A DNA stretch of 64,000 nucleotides, taken from the NCBI RefSeq assembly GCF_000230995.2, contig NC_019973.1, positions 5,904,001 through 5,968,000 on the forward strand, in the 5' to 3' direction. This document shows, one piece after another, positions 20,002 through 28,390 of this stretch (positions are counted from its first letter, which is position 1; each line of letters begins with the position of its first letter). The translations under genes were made by a program, and so were the position numbers. A model generated the notes under the pieces. It made no database searches. It had not been told where the DNA came from and saw only the letters and a program-made list of their open reading frames with translations. The stretch is from Mesorhizobium australicum WSM2073. GTDB taxonomy: Bacteria; Pseudomonadota; Alphaproteobacteria; Rhizobiales; Rhizobiaceae.

Positions 20002-22129
20002 TCATCCTCGGCCGGCCGCGCTCGGTGATGAGCCGGTCCAATTCGCGGGCAACCCGCATGCCCGAGAGAGACGCATCAACGATGAGTGCCAGGCACTCTC
20101 TCGTGCAGTCGTCGACGATGCGGAAGCGGCGCCCGTCGGTGAGCTGGTCCGATACGAGTCAAGCGACCAGCGCTCGTCGGGCCTCAGCGGCACCAGCATC
20201 GGCGCCCTGGTCCCCATCGCCCGCTTGCGGCCGCCACGGCGGCGAACGGCGAGCTTCTCCTCCCGATAGAGCCGGAACAGCTTCTTTTGGTTCACGACCA
20301 GGCCCTCCCGCCTCAGCATCACGAGAAGACGCCGGTAGCCGAACCGACGACGTTCCTGCGCGATCGCCTTCATCCGTTCGCGAACCTCGCGGTCGTCCGG
20401 CCTGCTGGTCTCGTAGCGAACCGTCATGCGGCAACAGCCGATGGCTTTACACGCCCGCCGTTCGCTCATCCCGAAGCCTTCCTTCAGGCGAGCGACAGCT
20501 TTCCGCTTGGCCGCGGGCGTCACCATTAATGGGATGGTCCGCCCCGTCCTCCCGCAGCATCATCTGGGCAGTCACAACAAAGGAGGTTGCAATGTCCCCA
20601 CGCAATGCGCCGCGCCCTGCGGCCGTCTATGGTGTCGATATCGGCAAGAACATCTTCCACGTCGTCGGCTTGGGCAGCGACGGCGAGCCCGTCCAGCGAG
20701 TTCGCTTCCGACGCGATACGTTGATGAAGTTCTTTGAGCGGGCAGCGCCGGCAATCGTCGGGATGGAATCGTGCGCTGGATCGCAATGGATCGCCAGGAG
20801 ACTTCAGGCACTGGGGCACAGGGTTCCCAGCGCAGTTCGTGAAGCCATACGTCAAGTCGAACAAGAGCGACATCATCGATGCCGAAGCTATCGCCGAAGC
20901 AGCCACGCGGCCGACGATGCGATTTGCCGCGATCAAGAGCGAGGAGCAATCCGACCTCCAAGCTTTGCATCGGGTGCGCGACCAGATGATCGGCACGCGA
21001 ACCCGTCTGATCAACCAGATGCGAGCATTCTGCCTGGAATACGGCATCGCATTGAGACAGGGCGCCGGACTGTTCAAGCTCGACTTGCCACTGGTTCTCG
21101 ATGACCTTTCGAATGACCTCACGCCGGCAATGCGCAAACTGCTCGTGGACCTGTTCGCAGATCTGCGCCAGTTGGAGCAGCGCATCAACGACGTGACGAG
21201 GGAGATCGCAGCGATCCAGACCGAGAAGATGTTGCCCGCCGGCTCATGACGATCCCCGGAATCGGAGCATTGGGAGCCACCGCGCTACTGGCGGCCGTCG
21301 GCACCGGATGCCAGTTCCAGAAGGCTCGCGACCTGGCCGCATGGCTGGGGCTGGTCCCTCGAGAATACTCGACCGGAGGCAAGCAGAAGCTACTCGGTAT
21401 CAGCAAGCGCGGGAACCGCTACGTTCGCAAGCTGCTCGTTCATGGCGCGCGATCATGCTTCCGTCACCTGGATCGAACCCGGGATCGCCTGGGAAGCTGG
21501 CTTGACGGGTTGCAGAGCCGTATGCACCCGAACAAAGCTGTTGTCGCACTTTCCGCCAAGATGGCGCGCATTGTCTGGGTTGTCCTGACCAAGCCGGGAG
21601 CGCTCTACGAACGCAGGGACCCTGCTTTCGCCTGACGCTCCGGCTCGATTGCAAGGCTCGGGAATAGTGATGACGAAACAGTGGATCAGCATGCCGTAAG
21701 CCCTGTGCAAAAAAGCGGGCTTCGTGCCCGAACCATTATTGGGAACGGCGTGCGCGGATCTCATCATGGCCTGGCTGCAACAGCAGCTCACTCGCGAGAG
21801 GCCGGATCATTTACGCAGCTGGAATCGTCATCGGCGATGTCGCGAACCCTTGCACGGACGGGGCGGACCATACATTCCTTCCCACAAGATCCTTCAACGT
21901 TGTCGAGCATGGCGTCGGCCAGAAGCCGCTTCAGCCGCGTGTTATCGTCCTCCAGCGCATTCAGCCGCCGAGCCTCGGAGACATCCATCCCGCCGAAGCG
22001 GGCCTTCCAGTTGTAGATCGAGGCGTCGCTGACCCCGTGCTTGCGGCACAGATCGGCAACCGATACCCCGGCCTCGTGTTCCTTCAAAATTCCGATGATC
22101 TGCTCTTCAGAGAAGCGGCTGCGTTTCAT
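20002..22129 (-). mobile_element. IS3-family element (OrfA + OrfB) split by an IS1111 insertion
   Basis: OrfA starts at ATG 22129: KRSRFSEEQIIGILKEHEAG, a helix-turn-helix (CRKHGVSDASIYNWKARFGG) and a leucine-zipper-like end (RLKRLLADAMLDNV) at about 21896. OrfB resumes at 20526 (VTPAAKRKAVARLKEGFGMS) and reads through the HTH region to RWSLD, then in another frame to MIVSDN at the second catalytic Asp, where it breaks at about 20000. The gap 20527-21875 is an IS110-group element on the other strand. Joining both sides restores the usual OrfA-OrfB junction. Confidence 0.8.
20527..21875 (+). mobile_element. IS1111-type (IS110 family) element nested in IS3
   Basis: About 1.35 kb. The transposase begins at ATG 20592 after AAAGGAGG (AVYGVDIGKNIFHVVGLG with the catalytic Asp), continues as KSNKSDIIDAEAIAEAATRP and LMTIPGIGALGATALLAAVG, and ends with MARIVWVVLTKPGALY at 21635. 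Frame changes near 20825 and 21238 inactivate it. Exact 16-bp inverted repeats lie near the ends: ATGGTCCGCCCCGTCC at 20534-20549 and its complement at 21856-21871. Subterminal inverted repeats are a mark of the IS1111 subgroup. Confidence 0.8.
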
Positions 22130-22195
22130 GTCCTGGTCCTCTCGCTGGGCCAGAACGAACTTCAAACCGGATTAGATCAGAGGGGCAAGGTCACG

Positions 22196-22345
22196 ACCGC
22201 TGGAGCACGTCACCACAGGCTGTAGCGCCGCGGTTGCGGAAGCCGCTCGCGAGCGCCCTCAACAGTGCCGCAGCGAGCGAGCGGCATTGCGGCGGTCATC
22301 GATGTTCCCGGCAAAGCTCAGTTGCGGGTACCAACCTGATTTAAA
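22196..22345. repeat. Hairpin-bearing dispersed repeat, copy 1
   Basis: About 100 bases around a GCCGCTCGC...GCGAGCGGC inverted repeat resemble 56960-57110 (shared AAGCCGCTCGCGAGCGC and GGAGCGAGCGGC/GCGAGCGAGCGGC blocks). Here it lies just upstream of an IS256 transposase start and is probably the left end of that element or a palindromic intergenic repeat. Confidence 0.5.
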
Positions 22346-22355
22346 GGAATCACCC

Positions 22356-22510
22356 ATGACCGATGACATGACGAACATGCGTGCGCTCTTGGAGAGGAAT
22401 GTGGATTCCGGTCTCTTGCGGGACATGATAGGCCTTCTGGGCGAGCGAGTGATGGATTTGGAGGTTGGGGCAGCCATCGGCGCCGCGTATGACGAGGCTC
22501 GAGCTCCACG
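22356..22510 (+). mobile_element. IS256-family transposase N-terminal fragment
   Basis: From ATG 22356 about 50 residues look like a Mutator/IS256 transposase start: TDDMTNMRALLERNVDSGLL and GLLGERVMDLEVGAAIGAAY. The frame then leaves the family. The rest of the element is missing, replaced by the 3' end of the LuxR-type gene. Confidence 0.65.
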
Positions 22511-22545
22511 ACAGGCCGCGCACCGAGCTCTCCGAATCTTCCTTC

Positions 22546-23292
22546 CTATGGTTCGATAATCCCAAGTTCCACAGCTTTCGCAGCAAGTGCCGTTCTGCGG
22601 GTCGTATCCAACTTCCGCATTACGTTTTTCACATGGAAATCAACCGTGTTTTGGGACCGTCCTAATATCGTCCCTATTTCCCCTGACGTTTTTCCTTTCG
22701 ATATCCAATGAATGCACTCTCTTTCCCTATCAGAGATCTTATAGGCGTGCTCCGATGACCTCTGCGTTCCGAGCTTCGCAACCCTCAGATGAAACTGTAC
22801 CGCGGCAATTTGCAGATAGGTGATCGCTCTATTTTCCAATTCGCAGTCCGCGGATTTAGCAAAACACATAAGCTTAAAGCTGCCAGCGGGGCCATGTAGC
22901 GGAACGGTAACGCCTGACTTCAAGCCGAACGTCCCCGCCTCGTCCAGGACGCGGCGTTCATTTTCAGTTGTGCTTTCGTGGGTATAAACCTCACTCCACC
23001 GGAAGGGCCCTACCCCCTTTCGACCTTTCTTGATGAGCGGGTCTATTTTGGCATAACCCATCTTTAAGTAGCGCTCCTGCCATTCATCAGGGTAATTCCA
23101 CATCATCGCAGAGTCCGGTCGGGTCGGCTTCAAAACCCTTTGTTCTGGTGCAAGCGGGCCATAGGCTATCCACGGGCAATCGAAATTCAGCGCAAACGCG
23201 GACAACAATTCGAACAACTGTTCGGATTCAGCGACATCATTAGTCGTGTCGAGGAATAAGCCTAACTCGGCCGCAATCCGCGAGAATTCCAT
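22546..23292 (-). CDS. LuxR-family quorum-sensing type regulator (solo)
   Basis: 248-residue transcription factor. The N-terminal autoinducer-binding domain (about 1-165) keeps the usual AHL-pocket pattern: W and Y in DEWQERYLKMGY, D-P in KIDPLI, the following FRWSEV Trp, and the Gly in GLKSGVTVPLHG. The C-terminal LuxR helix-turn-helix (about 180-245) reads SDRERECIHWISKGKTSGEI and TVDFHVKNVMRKL. The start ATG 23292 has AAGGAGAG at ideal distance; a longer open frame upstream has no such signal. A -24/-12 element (23383-23399) and a NifA-type site (23471-23486) lie just upstream, implying NifA/RpoN control. No luxI-type gene is in the window. acdS lies directly upstream on the same strand. 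Confidence 0.88.
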   Translation of the reverse strand: MEFSRIAAELGLFLDTTNDVAESEQLFELLSAFALNFDCPWIAYGPLAPEQRVLKPTRPDSAMMWNYPDEWQERYLKMGYAKIDPLIKKGRKGVGPFRWSEVYTHESTTENERRVLDEAGTFGLKSGVTVPLHGPAGSFKLMCFAKSADCELENRAITYLQIAAVQFHLRVAKLGTQRSSEHAYKISDRERECIHWISKGKTSGEIGTILGRSQNTVDFHVKNVMRKLDTTRRTALAAKAVELGIIEP

Positions 23293-23382
23293 GATCTCTC
23301 CTTCAGTTGCGTTCTCATTGGTGCGAGCTGCTCCAGCCCAGCATCCCAATTGCGTGGTGGAATCTGGCCCTGTCGACAGAGC

Positions 23383-23399
23383 TTCAAGAGTCGTGCCAA
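23383..23399 (-). promoter_or_regulatory. Sigma-54 (-24/-12) promoter of the LuxR-type gene
   Basis: Minus strand reads TTGGCACGACTCTTGAAG: a perfect -24 TGGCACG, 4-base spacer and TTGA at -12, giving GG-N10-GA instead of GG-N10-GC. It is about 90 bases from the ATG at 23292 and has a NifA-type site 72 bases upstream. Confidence 0.65.
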
Positions 23400-23470
23400 C
23401 TTGGGCGCAAAGCTTTTCTTCGGATTGCAATGGGCTGGGTAGGTACCCAGGAGATGAACCGAACGCACTT

Positions 23471-23486
23471 TGTCGCGGAGTGAACA
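23471..23486. promoter_or_regulatory. NifA upstream activator site (LuxR-type gene)
   Basis: TGT-CGCGGAGTGA-ACA, an exact TGT-N10-ACA. Its position 72 bases upstream of a -24 element is in the normal range for NifA sites. Confidence 0.65.
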
Positions 23487-23711
23487 ATCGTTGGGTCGCA
23501 GAATGGCAGCGGAGCACGAACTCAACGGCCTCGTGTCTCTCGACGGCCCAACCGCCCAGGGAGGAATTTGGTCGCGAGCCCTCTGCGCGGAACGCGCTGA
23601 ACGTTATTACCAGATCATCGACCGTCCGCGAAATTGGCTCCGGCCTTTCCGGTTCGGCACTGTCGTGGACACGTCCGGCACGGCACGGCGGCATACGCGA
23701 GCTGTCGCCCG

Positions 23712-24725
23712 TCAGCCGTTACGGAAGGTGTAGCCGTAACCATTGATTGCGGGCGCGCCACCCAGATGGGCGTAAAGGACCCTCGACCCCTCTGGAAAGA
23801 CGCCTTTCTGGACGAGGTCGATCATCCCTTGCATCGATTTGCCCTCATAGACCGGATCAGTAATCATACCCTCGAGACGCGCGCACAGACGGATCGCTTG
23901 CTTGGTTTCCTCAGACGGAACGCCATAGCGCGGGTACGCGTAGTCCTCGAGCAACACGATGTCAGCCTCGACAAGATCGGTTCCGAGGTTGACGAGCATC
24001 GCTGTATGTTGGGCAATACTAAGCACCTGCGCCTTGCTCTTTGCTGGAGTGGCGGATGCATCGATACCGATCACGTTGCGCTGTCGACCGTCCTTCGCGA
24101 ACCCGACGATCATGCCGGCATGCGTTGAACCTGTGACAGTGCAGACCACAATGTAGTCGAAGGCAAACCCAAGCTGTTTCTCCTGGGCGCGCACCTCGTA
24201 AGCGAACCCCACATAGCCAAGGCCACCGTATTTGTGGACAGAGGCCCCGGCCGGTATCGCATAAGGTCTGCCGCCCCGTGCCTTGACGTCATATAGCGCT
24301 TTTTCCCAACTGTGGCGGACACCTATGTCAAAGCCCTCGTCGACCAGGCGCACCTCTGCGCCCAAGATGCGGCTCAAAAGAATGTTGCCGACCCGGTCGT
24401 AGACAACGTCGTCATGTGGAACCCAGCTCTCCTGAACCAGAAGACATTTCATGCCGATCCTGGCGGCGACCGCTGCGACTATCCGGGTGTGATTGGACTG
24501 CACGCCCCCTACGGTGACCAGCGTATCGGCATCTGACGCGATCGCATCCGGAACAATGTATTCGAGCTTACGCAGCTTGTTTCCACCGAAAGCAAGACCT
24601 GAATTGCAGTCCTCGCGTTTGGCGTAGATCTCTACCTTGCCGCCCAGATGTTTGCCGAGGCGATCGAGCTTCTCGATCGGCGTTGGGCCAAAGGTGAGCG
24701 GATAGCGTGGGAACTTTTTCAGCAT
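23712..24725 (-). CDS. acdS: 1-aminocyclopropane-1-carboxylate deaminase
   Basis: PLP enzyme of 337 residues, the usual AcdS length, that cleaves the ethylene precursor ACC to 2-oxobutyrate and ammonia. The PLP Lys is in [12 protein letters not shown], the conserved Ser in GGVQSNHTR, and the Tyr-Glu pair typical of true deaminases rather than D-cysteine desulfhydrases is in [23 protein letters not shown] follows. The start ATG 24725 was chosen because [18 protein letters not shown] is the conserved beginning; an earlier in-frame codon at 24749 exists. Published work on Mesorhizobium reports acdS on the symbiosis island under NifA2 control. Here only a weak -24/-12 candidate (24892-24907) was found and no exact NifA site. 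Confidence 0.95.
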   Translation of the reverse strand: MLKKFPRYPLTFGPTPIEKLDRLGKHLGGKVEIYAKREDCNSGLAFGGNKLRKLEYIVPDAIASDADTLVTVGGVQSNHTRIVAAVAARIGMKCLLVQESWVPHDDVVYDRVGNILLSRILGAEVRLVDEGFDIGVRHSWEKALYDVKARGGRPYAIPAGASVHKYGGLGYVGFAYEVRAQEKQLGFAFDYIVVCTVTGSTHAGMIVGFAKDGRQRNVIGIDASATPAKSKAQVLSIAQHTAMLVNLGTDLVEADIVLLEDYAYPRYGVPSEETKQAIRLCARLEGMITDPVYEGKSMQGMIDLVQKGVFPEGSRVLYAHLGGAPAINGYGYTFRNG

Positions 24726-24891
24726 GTTTTCTCCAGCAGAGGTAATCAAGCTGAACTACCTTCAGTCTAGGCCATGGGCGTTCTTGCTGAGCCAGCTATG
24801 TTCTGGAACGTTGTAGAAGTGACTCAACATCATCGCCGCGTCTCCGTTCGATCGACCCGTGCCGGCGTGCTGCGACGCCTCCTATGTGCGT

Positions 24892-24907
24892 GGCGAACCT
24901 CTGGCCA
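24892..24907 (-). promoter_or_regulatory. Weak -24/-12 candidate upstream of acdS
   Basis: Minus strand reads TGGCCAGAGGTTCGC: correct GG-N10-GC spacing but three departures from consensus. No TGT-N10-ACA upstream; two TGT-N12-ACA pairs were seen and are off-spacing. The rest of 24726-25327 shows no gene. Confidence 0.3.
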
Positions 24908-25327
24908 GTTCAAGCCCACCTGTATGCTTGTCCTATCAATTCGATGTCCCTTGTTGGGCGTGAACGTGAGTTCCGCTCTGTCACTACGCCTCAACACAGC
25001 GTCAACACATAGCCCAGTCAGAACGAGCTGAGATCCATCTGAACATTCATTCATCAACTCGTCATCTCATGGCGGCTCGTTCCAACTGCGTTGGCTTACC
25101 CTTACCTGTGCTCGACAAGCACACTGGACCGCCAGAGCAGAAAGAGCACGCTGCCGAAATAAACCATCTGGAGCAGTAGCGAACAGGCCAGCGTAGCGAC
25201 GACGGCTAGACGGATCGCGTGCTAAGCGGAGAGAACGGACACAGCGTTGCCGCTCCAAACCACTGCCGCGAGTCGACTAAAGATGATGAGGTCCAAAGCC
25301 GTTCTCCTATCCCGTCATTGATGCTGC

Positions 25328-25639
25328 TCATGCTGCAATCTGGTCGGCCGCGACATGCGTCTGGCAGTTCTTTGGGCAGACACGGCCACAGGCTCCGCAG
25401 CCAATGCAGCGGCCGGCATGGTCCACCACCATGACCATACGATTGAGCTCACCGTCGAAGTCGTCGTCTTCCCCGTCGCAGATGCCTAGGATTTCACCCG
25501 CGTCATCCACGCCGTGAAGATGCATGACCCCGCGCGAGCAGACCTTGAAACAGCGACCGCAGCCGATACAGATTTTCTCGTCGATAGCGGCCAGATATTC
25601 CGGCACCCATTTGGAGCCGTCGCGGGTGATGCTCTTCAT
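25328..25639 (-). CDS. fdxB: Nif-specific ferredoxin III (2[4Fe-4S])
   Basis: 103 residues with two cysteine clusters: CIGCGRCFKVC near residue 24 and CIGCGACGRVC near 78, each followed by P or S as in bacterial ferredoxins. The long acidic insertion between them (GEILGICDGEDDDFDGELN) is characteristic of FdxB/ferredoxin III encoded in nif clusters. It is thought to supply electrons in nitrogenase cofactor assembly or function. The ATG overlaps the end of the DUF683 gene by 4 bases, a pair conserved in many nif clusters. It ends the minus-strand operon that begins with the TlpA-like gene. Confidence 0.9.
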   Translation of the reverse strand: MKSITRDGSKWVPEYLAAIDEKICIGCGRCFKVCSRGVMHLHGVDDAGEILGICDGEDDDFDGELNRMVMVVDHAGRCIGCGACGRVCPKNCQTHVAADQIAA

Positions 25640-25839
25640 CGTAAGGTCCTCATTTTGGCGAGCTCTCTCCGGGCACTATTCAACTCGGCATAAACAGCGT
25701 GCGCTGTCTCGGCGACTTCCGCTATCTCAGTCCATTTGTTCGGGAGGCCCTCGGCAAGGTCGCGCAAGTTCGTCTTGGCAATCGCCGCGCGCAGTTGCAG
25801 CTTTCGGACTTTCTTCACCATCTCATCCAGATTTGACAT
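25636..25839 (-). CDS. Nif-associated DUF683 (CCE_0567-type) small protein
   Basis: 67 residues, predicted all-helical (SNLDEMVKKVRKLQLRAAIAK, ELNSARRELAKMR). The sequence fits the nitrogen-fixation-associated DUF683 family, normally encoded between nifX/DUF269 and fdxB, and that is its place here relative to fdxB. The start at 25839 was chosen because MSNLDEMVKKV is the family beginning; upstream codons belong to the decayed DUF269 gene. Function unknown; crystal structures of the family are helical dimers. Confidence 0.85.
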   Translation of the reverse strand: MSNLDEMVKKVRKLQLRAAIAKTNLRDLAEGLPNKWTEIAEVAETAHAVYAELNSARRELAKMRTLR

Positions 25840-25859
25840 GAGCCTTCCTCGAAATTCTG

Positions 25860-26287
25860 TTTCATCCTCGCAACGTCGGACAGGCAATGAACGCAGTCGC
25901 AACGTCGCCCAGTTTCGTGCTGGCAAGTTTCCGGAAAGTCTCGAAGAGGACGCGGTGGACGTCTCAAACGATTAACTGCCCGACCGTGAAAACCACGAAA
26001 CCCCGATCGATTTCATCATTGTTGGCGATGTAGTGACGAAAGAGCGCTCCTCGATCACAATCCCCGCTGCTGTGTGAAATATGTCGAGCCTACACAGCAG
26101 AATCGCCAATGATCGGGATCTGAAGGACGCAGTTTTTGTGATGATGAAGTCGACCAGCAGCTCGGTCCGATTTGCCCTGGCATCGCCTGTCCTGAGCACG
26201 GATCAGCGTCAGGAGCCGTTCGATGGTCTGTCGGGCAAGGGCATTGCTGCCTTCTTGACGGGCAGGAGCAAGCGCGGTGTGAGACAT
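25860..26287 (-). pseudogene. Decayed second copy of the NifX-associated DUF269 gene
   Basis: ATG 26287 (after TTGAGGAAAC) opens a frame with RLLTLIRAQD. Other frames then continue in family order: ANRTELLVDFIITK, IPIIGD, LCRLDIFHTAAGIVIEERS, and finally DVHRVLFETFRKLASTKLGD. Each piece matches the intact DUF269 gene at 36453-36932 (for example [15 protein letters not shown]). At least three frameshifts and an internal stop inactivate it. It sits where the functional gene would be expected, directly before DUF683 and fdxB. Confidence 0.8.
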
Positions 26288-26296
26288 ATCGTTTCC

Positions 26297-26644
26297 TCAA
26301 TTCAGTGTCGTCCTCAGAGGGCGAGCTCTGCGTTCGGCTGCGCCAACTTCGGGCCGCTTACGCGGCCGCCCTCCGGTTTGGCCGGGCCGGGTTCCAGGTA
26401 ATGCTGTGCTTGGGCCGACCTTGAACATGTCCTGGACTGTGACGTCCTCCGCGATAGCTAAATTCTCGTCGAACATCGCGTCCGCGGCGATCCGTCTTTG
26501 GAGGTCGTTCACGCCCCAGCCTTGACCTACAGCAAACGATCCCCTCGGTGCTGCATGGGCATACTTACTGCGAGCGGGCCGCATGCATTGAGCGAATTGA
26601 TCAGGGTTCAATTCCTTGTCATGCCTTTTGCAATCTCTGCTCAT
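26297..26644 (-). CDS. Unrecognised 115-residue frame in the thioredoxin operon
   Basis: An open frame from ATG 26644 overlaps the 3' end of the TlpA-like gene by 26 bases and ends 10 bases before the DUF269 relic, so it has operon-like spacing. The middle (NDLQRRIAADAMFDENLAIA, then EDVTVQDMFKVG) looks protein-like, but the end is Arg/Pro-rich and may be a frameshifted tail. No family recognised. It may be another decayed nif-associated gene. Confidence 0.4.
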   Translation of the reverse strand: MSRDCKRHDKELNPDQFAQCMRPARSKYAHAAPRGSFAVGQGWGVNDLQRRIAADAMFDENLAIAEDVTVQDMFKVGPSTALPGTRPGQTGGRPRKRPEVGAAERRARPLRTTLN

Positions 26645-27809
26645 GAGGCCACTCCGCTTTAGTGTTCAGGAGCCTTGATTGCGGTGCCACACAGAAGTCC
26701 CCGCAACAGGCGTTCTCACCCGTGTAGTCGGCCAGGGCTTGAAGCAAGGGGCTAAGGTGTGTCTGTTTGATGTGATCAGGCATTGGCTCCGGAATATCCA
26801 GCGATTCCAGTGCCGCTTCGATCAACTCGATCGCGCGAGCGTTGTTGCCGCTCTCGTGGTAATACTGAGCTACCGGGAGGTAGCAACGGAATTTAAGGCG
26901 CCCGTCGCCATCCGGGGGATTCAGTGTCAGGATTTGTTCCGAGAGCGTGTTGCCTATCGCAAAGCGCTCAGCACGGGGAAGATGGGCGTTGTCTATCGCG
27001 GGATCGAAGAGCTGATTCAGGGCCATGACCATCCAAGACACGGCCTCGTTTTTTTTGTTGATCGCGTCCTCGACTAACTGGCGCATGACTGGCAAGCCGC
27101 TCTGCATGTCCCGCAGCTTGTGAAGCAGAAGATTCGCTTGAGTTTGCCGAAACCCGATATAGTCCGGCATCAATGCCAGGCCTTCTTCAACTGCCGAGAG
27201 TGCGGCCGGCCAATCCTCGGTCTGTGTCGCGGGCTTAAGTTTGGCGTATATCGGTTTGGTCCGGGCCCGTTCGCGCGCTGTGCGTTGGCTAGTAGCGATC
27301 CGCCTTATGTCGGCGGCCCTCGCTTCATTGCTGCTGCGCCAGCTGCCGTTCAGAACTTTGGGTAGAACCTCATTGAGTTCCGCCGGGTGTCCGATGAAAG
27401 CGATGCGGCCGTCGCCATCAACCAGGAACGACTCAGGGATTCCGGGAGAAGAACTCGCCTGCATCCATAGTCTGTTCATTTCACCAGTAAAATCGAACGC
27501 AATCCGGTAATTCAGATTCGGGAACCTCTCGGTCAGCCACGCATCCAACTTGGTCCGCGCCTCGTCTGCGGTTGGAGCCTGTTCGCTAGCTGCGATTCCG
27601 ACGACCTCGAATCCACTGTCTTGATATTTCTCTTGCAGCTGCATCAGATGGGGTATAGCCGCCACACAAGGTCCGCACCAAGTCGCCCAAAATTCAACAA
27701 GACAGACCTTGCCGGGCTGAAAGTTCGTGATGGGCTCGCCACGCAGCCAAGTGTCCACTTTGATTGGCGGAGCGGGGGACTCAATACGCAACACCGTTTC
27801 GTACTCCAA
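26619..27809 (-). CDS. TlpA/ResA-like thioredoxin with C-terminal helical repeats
   Basis: About 396 residues. Residues 1-160 form a thioredoxin fold with the redox motif in VEFWATWCGPCVAAIPHLM and cis-Pro region SSSPGIPESFLVDGDGRIAF. The remainder (about 190-370) is helical, with TPR-like stretches (AALSAVEEGLALMPDYIGFR, YHESGNNARAIELIEAALE). No signal peptide is seen, so it may act in the cytoplasm. The start is uncertain: TTG at 27809 has AGGAAAGG 8 bases upstream, while a GTG at 27875 gives 22 more residues. A perfect -24/-12 promoter and an exact NifA site lie upstream, so it leads a nitrogen-fixation operon ending in DUF683-fdxB. Confidence 0.8.
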   Translation of the reverse strand: MEYETVLRIESPAPPIKVDTWLRGEPITNFQPGKVCLVEFWATWCGPCVAAIPHLMQLQEKYQDSGFEVVGIAASEQAPTADEARTKLDAWLTERFPNLNYRIAFDFTGEMNRLWMQASSSPGIPESFLVDGDGRIAFIGHPAELNEVLPKVLNGSWRSSNEARAADIRRIATSQRTARERARTKPIYAKLKPATQTEDWPAALSAVEEGLALMPDYIGFRQTQANLLLHKLRDMQSGLPVMRQLVEDAINKKNEAVSWMVMALNQLFDPAIDNAHLPRAERFAIGNTLSEQILTLNPPDGDGRLKFRCYLPVAQYYHESGNNARAIELIEAALESLDIPEPMPDHIKQTHLSPLLQALADYTGENACCGDFCVAPQSRLLNTKAEWPHEQRLQKA

Positions 27810-27935
27810 ATTCCCACACCTTTCCTGGCGCTTATGCGTTAGCTGGTCGTTCTCTCTCTCAGGAGCGGAACACACGAGTTGGTAGCGACCAATCCGGCTT
27901 GCGTGTTCTCATGCGGTCAGCCCTCACGAGTATTG

Positions 27936-27952
27936 CCGCAAGGGCCGTGCCA
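27936..27952 (-). promoter_or_regulatory. Sigma-54 promoter of the TlpA-fdxB operon
   Basis: Minus strand reads TGGCACGGCCCTTGCGG, a full match to TGGCACG-N4-TTGC with GG-N10-GC. It is about 130 bases upstream of the TlpA-like start, with an exact NifA site 65 bases further upstream. Confidence 0.85.
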
Positions 27953-28016
27953 GCACGCTTAGTGCCCGTTAACTCCATAGTTACCTTTGAAAACCTCATA
28001 GGCCCAGTTGGCCAGC

Positions 28017-28032
28017 TGTCTTCGACGCGACA
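28017..28032. promoter_or_regulatory. NifA upstream activator site (TlpA operon)
   Basis: TGT-CTTCGACGCG-ACA, exact TGT-N10-ACA, correctly placed upstream of the -24/-12 element at 27936-27952. Confidence 0.75.
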
Positions 28033-28089
28033 AATTTCTGCCGGCCGTAAGTTTTTGGACACCGCAACCACTCCTGCGTAAGAAACCGA

Positions 28090-28390
28090 ACAGCTTGGCT
28101 CTCTTCTGCGGTCAGATGGCCTCGGCTTCTCCAGCAGCAGCACTTCGGCGCCGTTCGAAAGGGCGGGGTTAGGTCCGCGACTGGCTCCCGCGTGCAACGA
28201 CTGAGTGCCGCCCGGTTACGTTGAGCTTTTCTCCTAAAGCCGTTGTCGATGAGGCCCAGCGTCGAGTGCGAGCTGACAGCGCGAATGCTGTTTCGCAGGG
28301 ACCCGGACGCCGCATCCACCCCGCCCTTCGCTGCAGCGAAGGCGGACAGCATTCCTCGGCCCCCCCGCCGATGATCAGTAGCCGTAGGTC
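28090..28390 (-). pseudogene. Possible flavoprotein gene relic after the N-hydroxylase
   Basis: An ATG overlaps the stop of the N-hydroxylase gene (ATGA) and begins MTYGY, then a stop. In neighbouring frames the sequence continues LLIIGGG and GMLSAFAAAKGG, resembling the start of an FAD-dependent oxidoreductase, and later NGAEVLLLEKP. The overlap suggests it was once the next gene of the operon. The rest is unrecognisable, and the NifA site at 28017 lies just beyond. Identification is tentative. Confidence 0.35.

Noticed and set aside
23295..23694. 134-residue N-terminal extension of the LuxR-type protein
   Set aside because: The strong RBS is at 23292, and both the sigma-54 promoter and the NifA site fall inside the longer frame.
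24892..25020. NifA/sigma-54 promoter for acdS
   Set aside because: Only a three-mismatch -24/-12 and two TGT-N12-ACA pairs; literature supports NifA control in related strains, but the sequence alone is weak.
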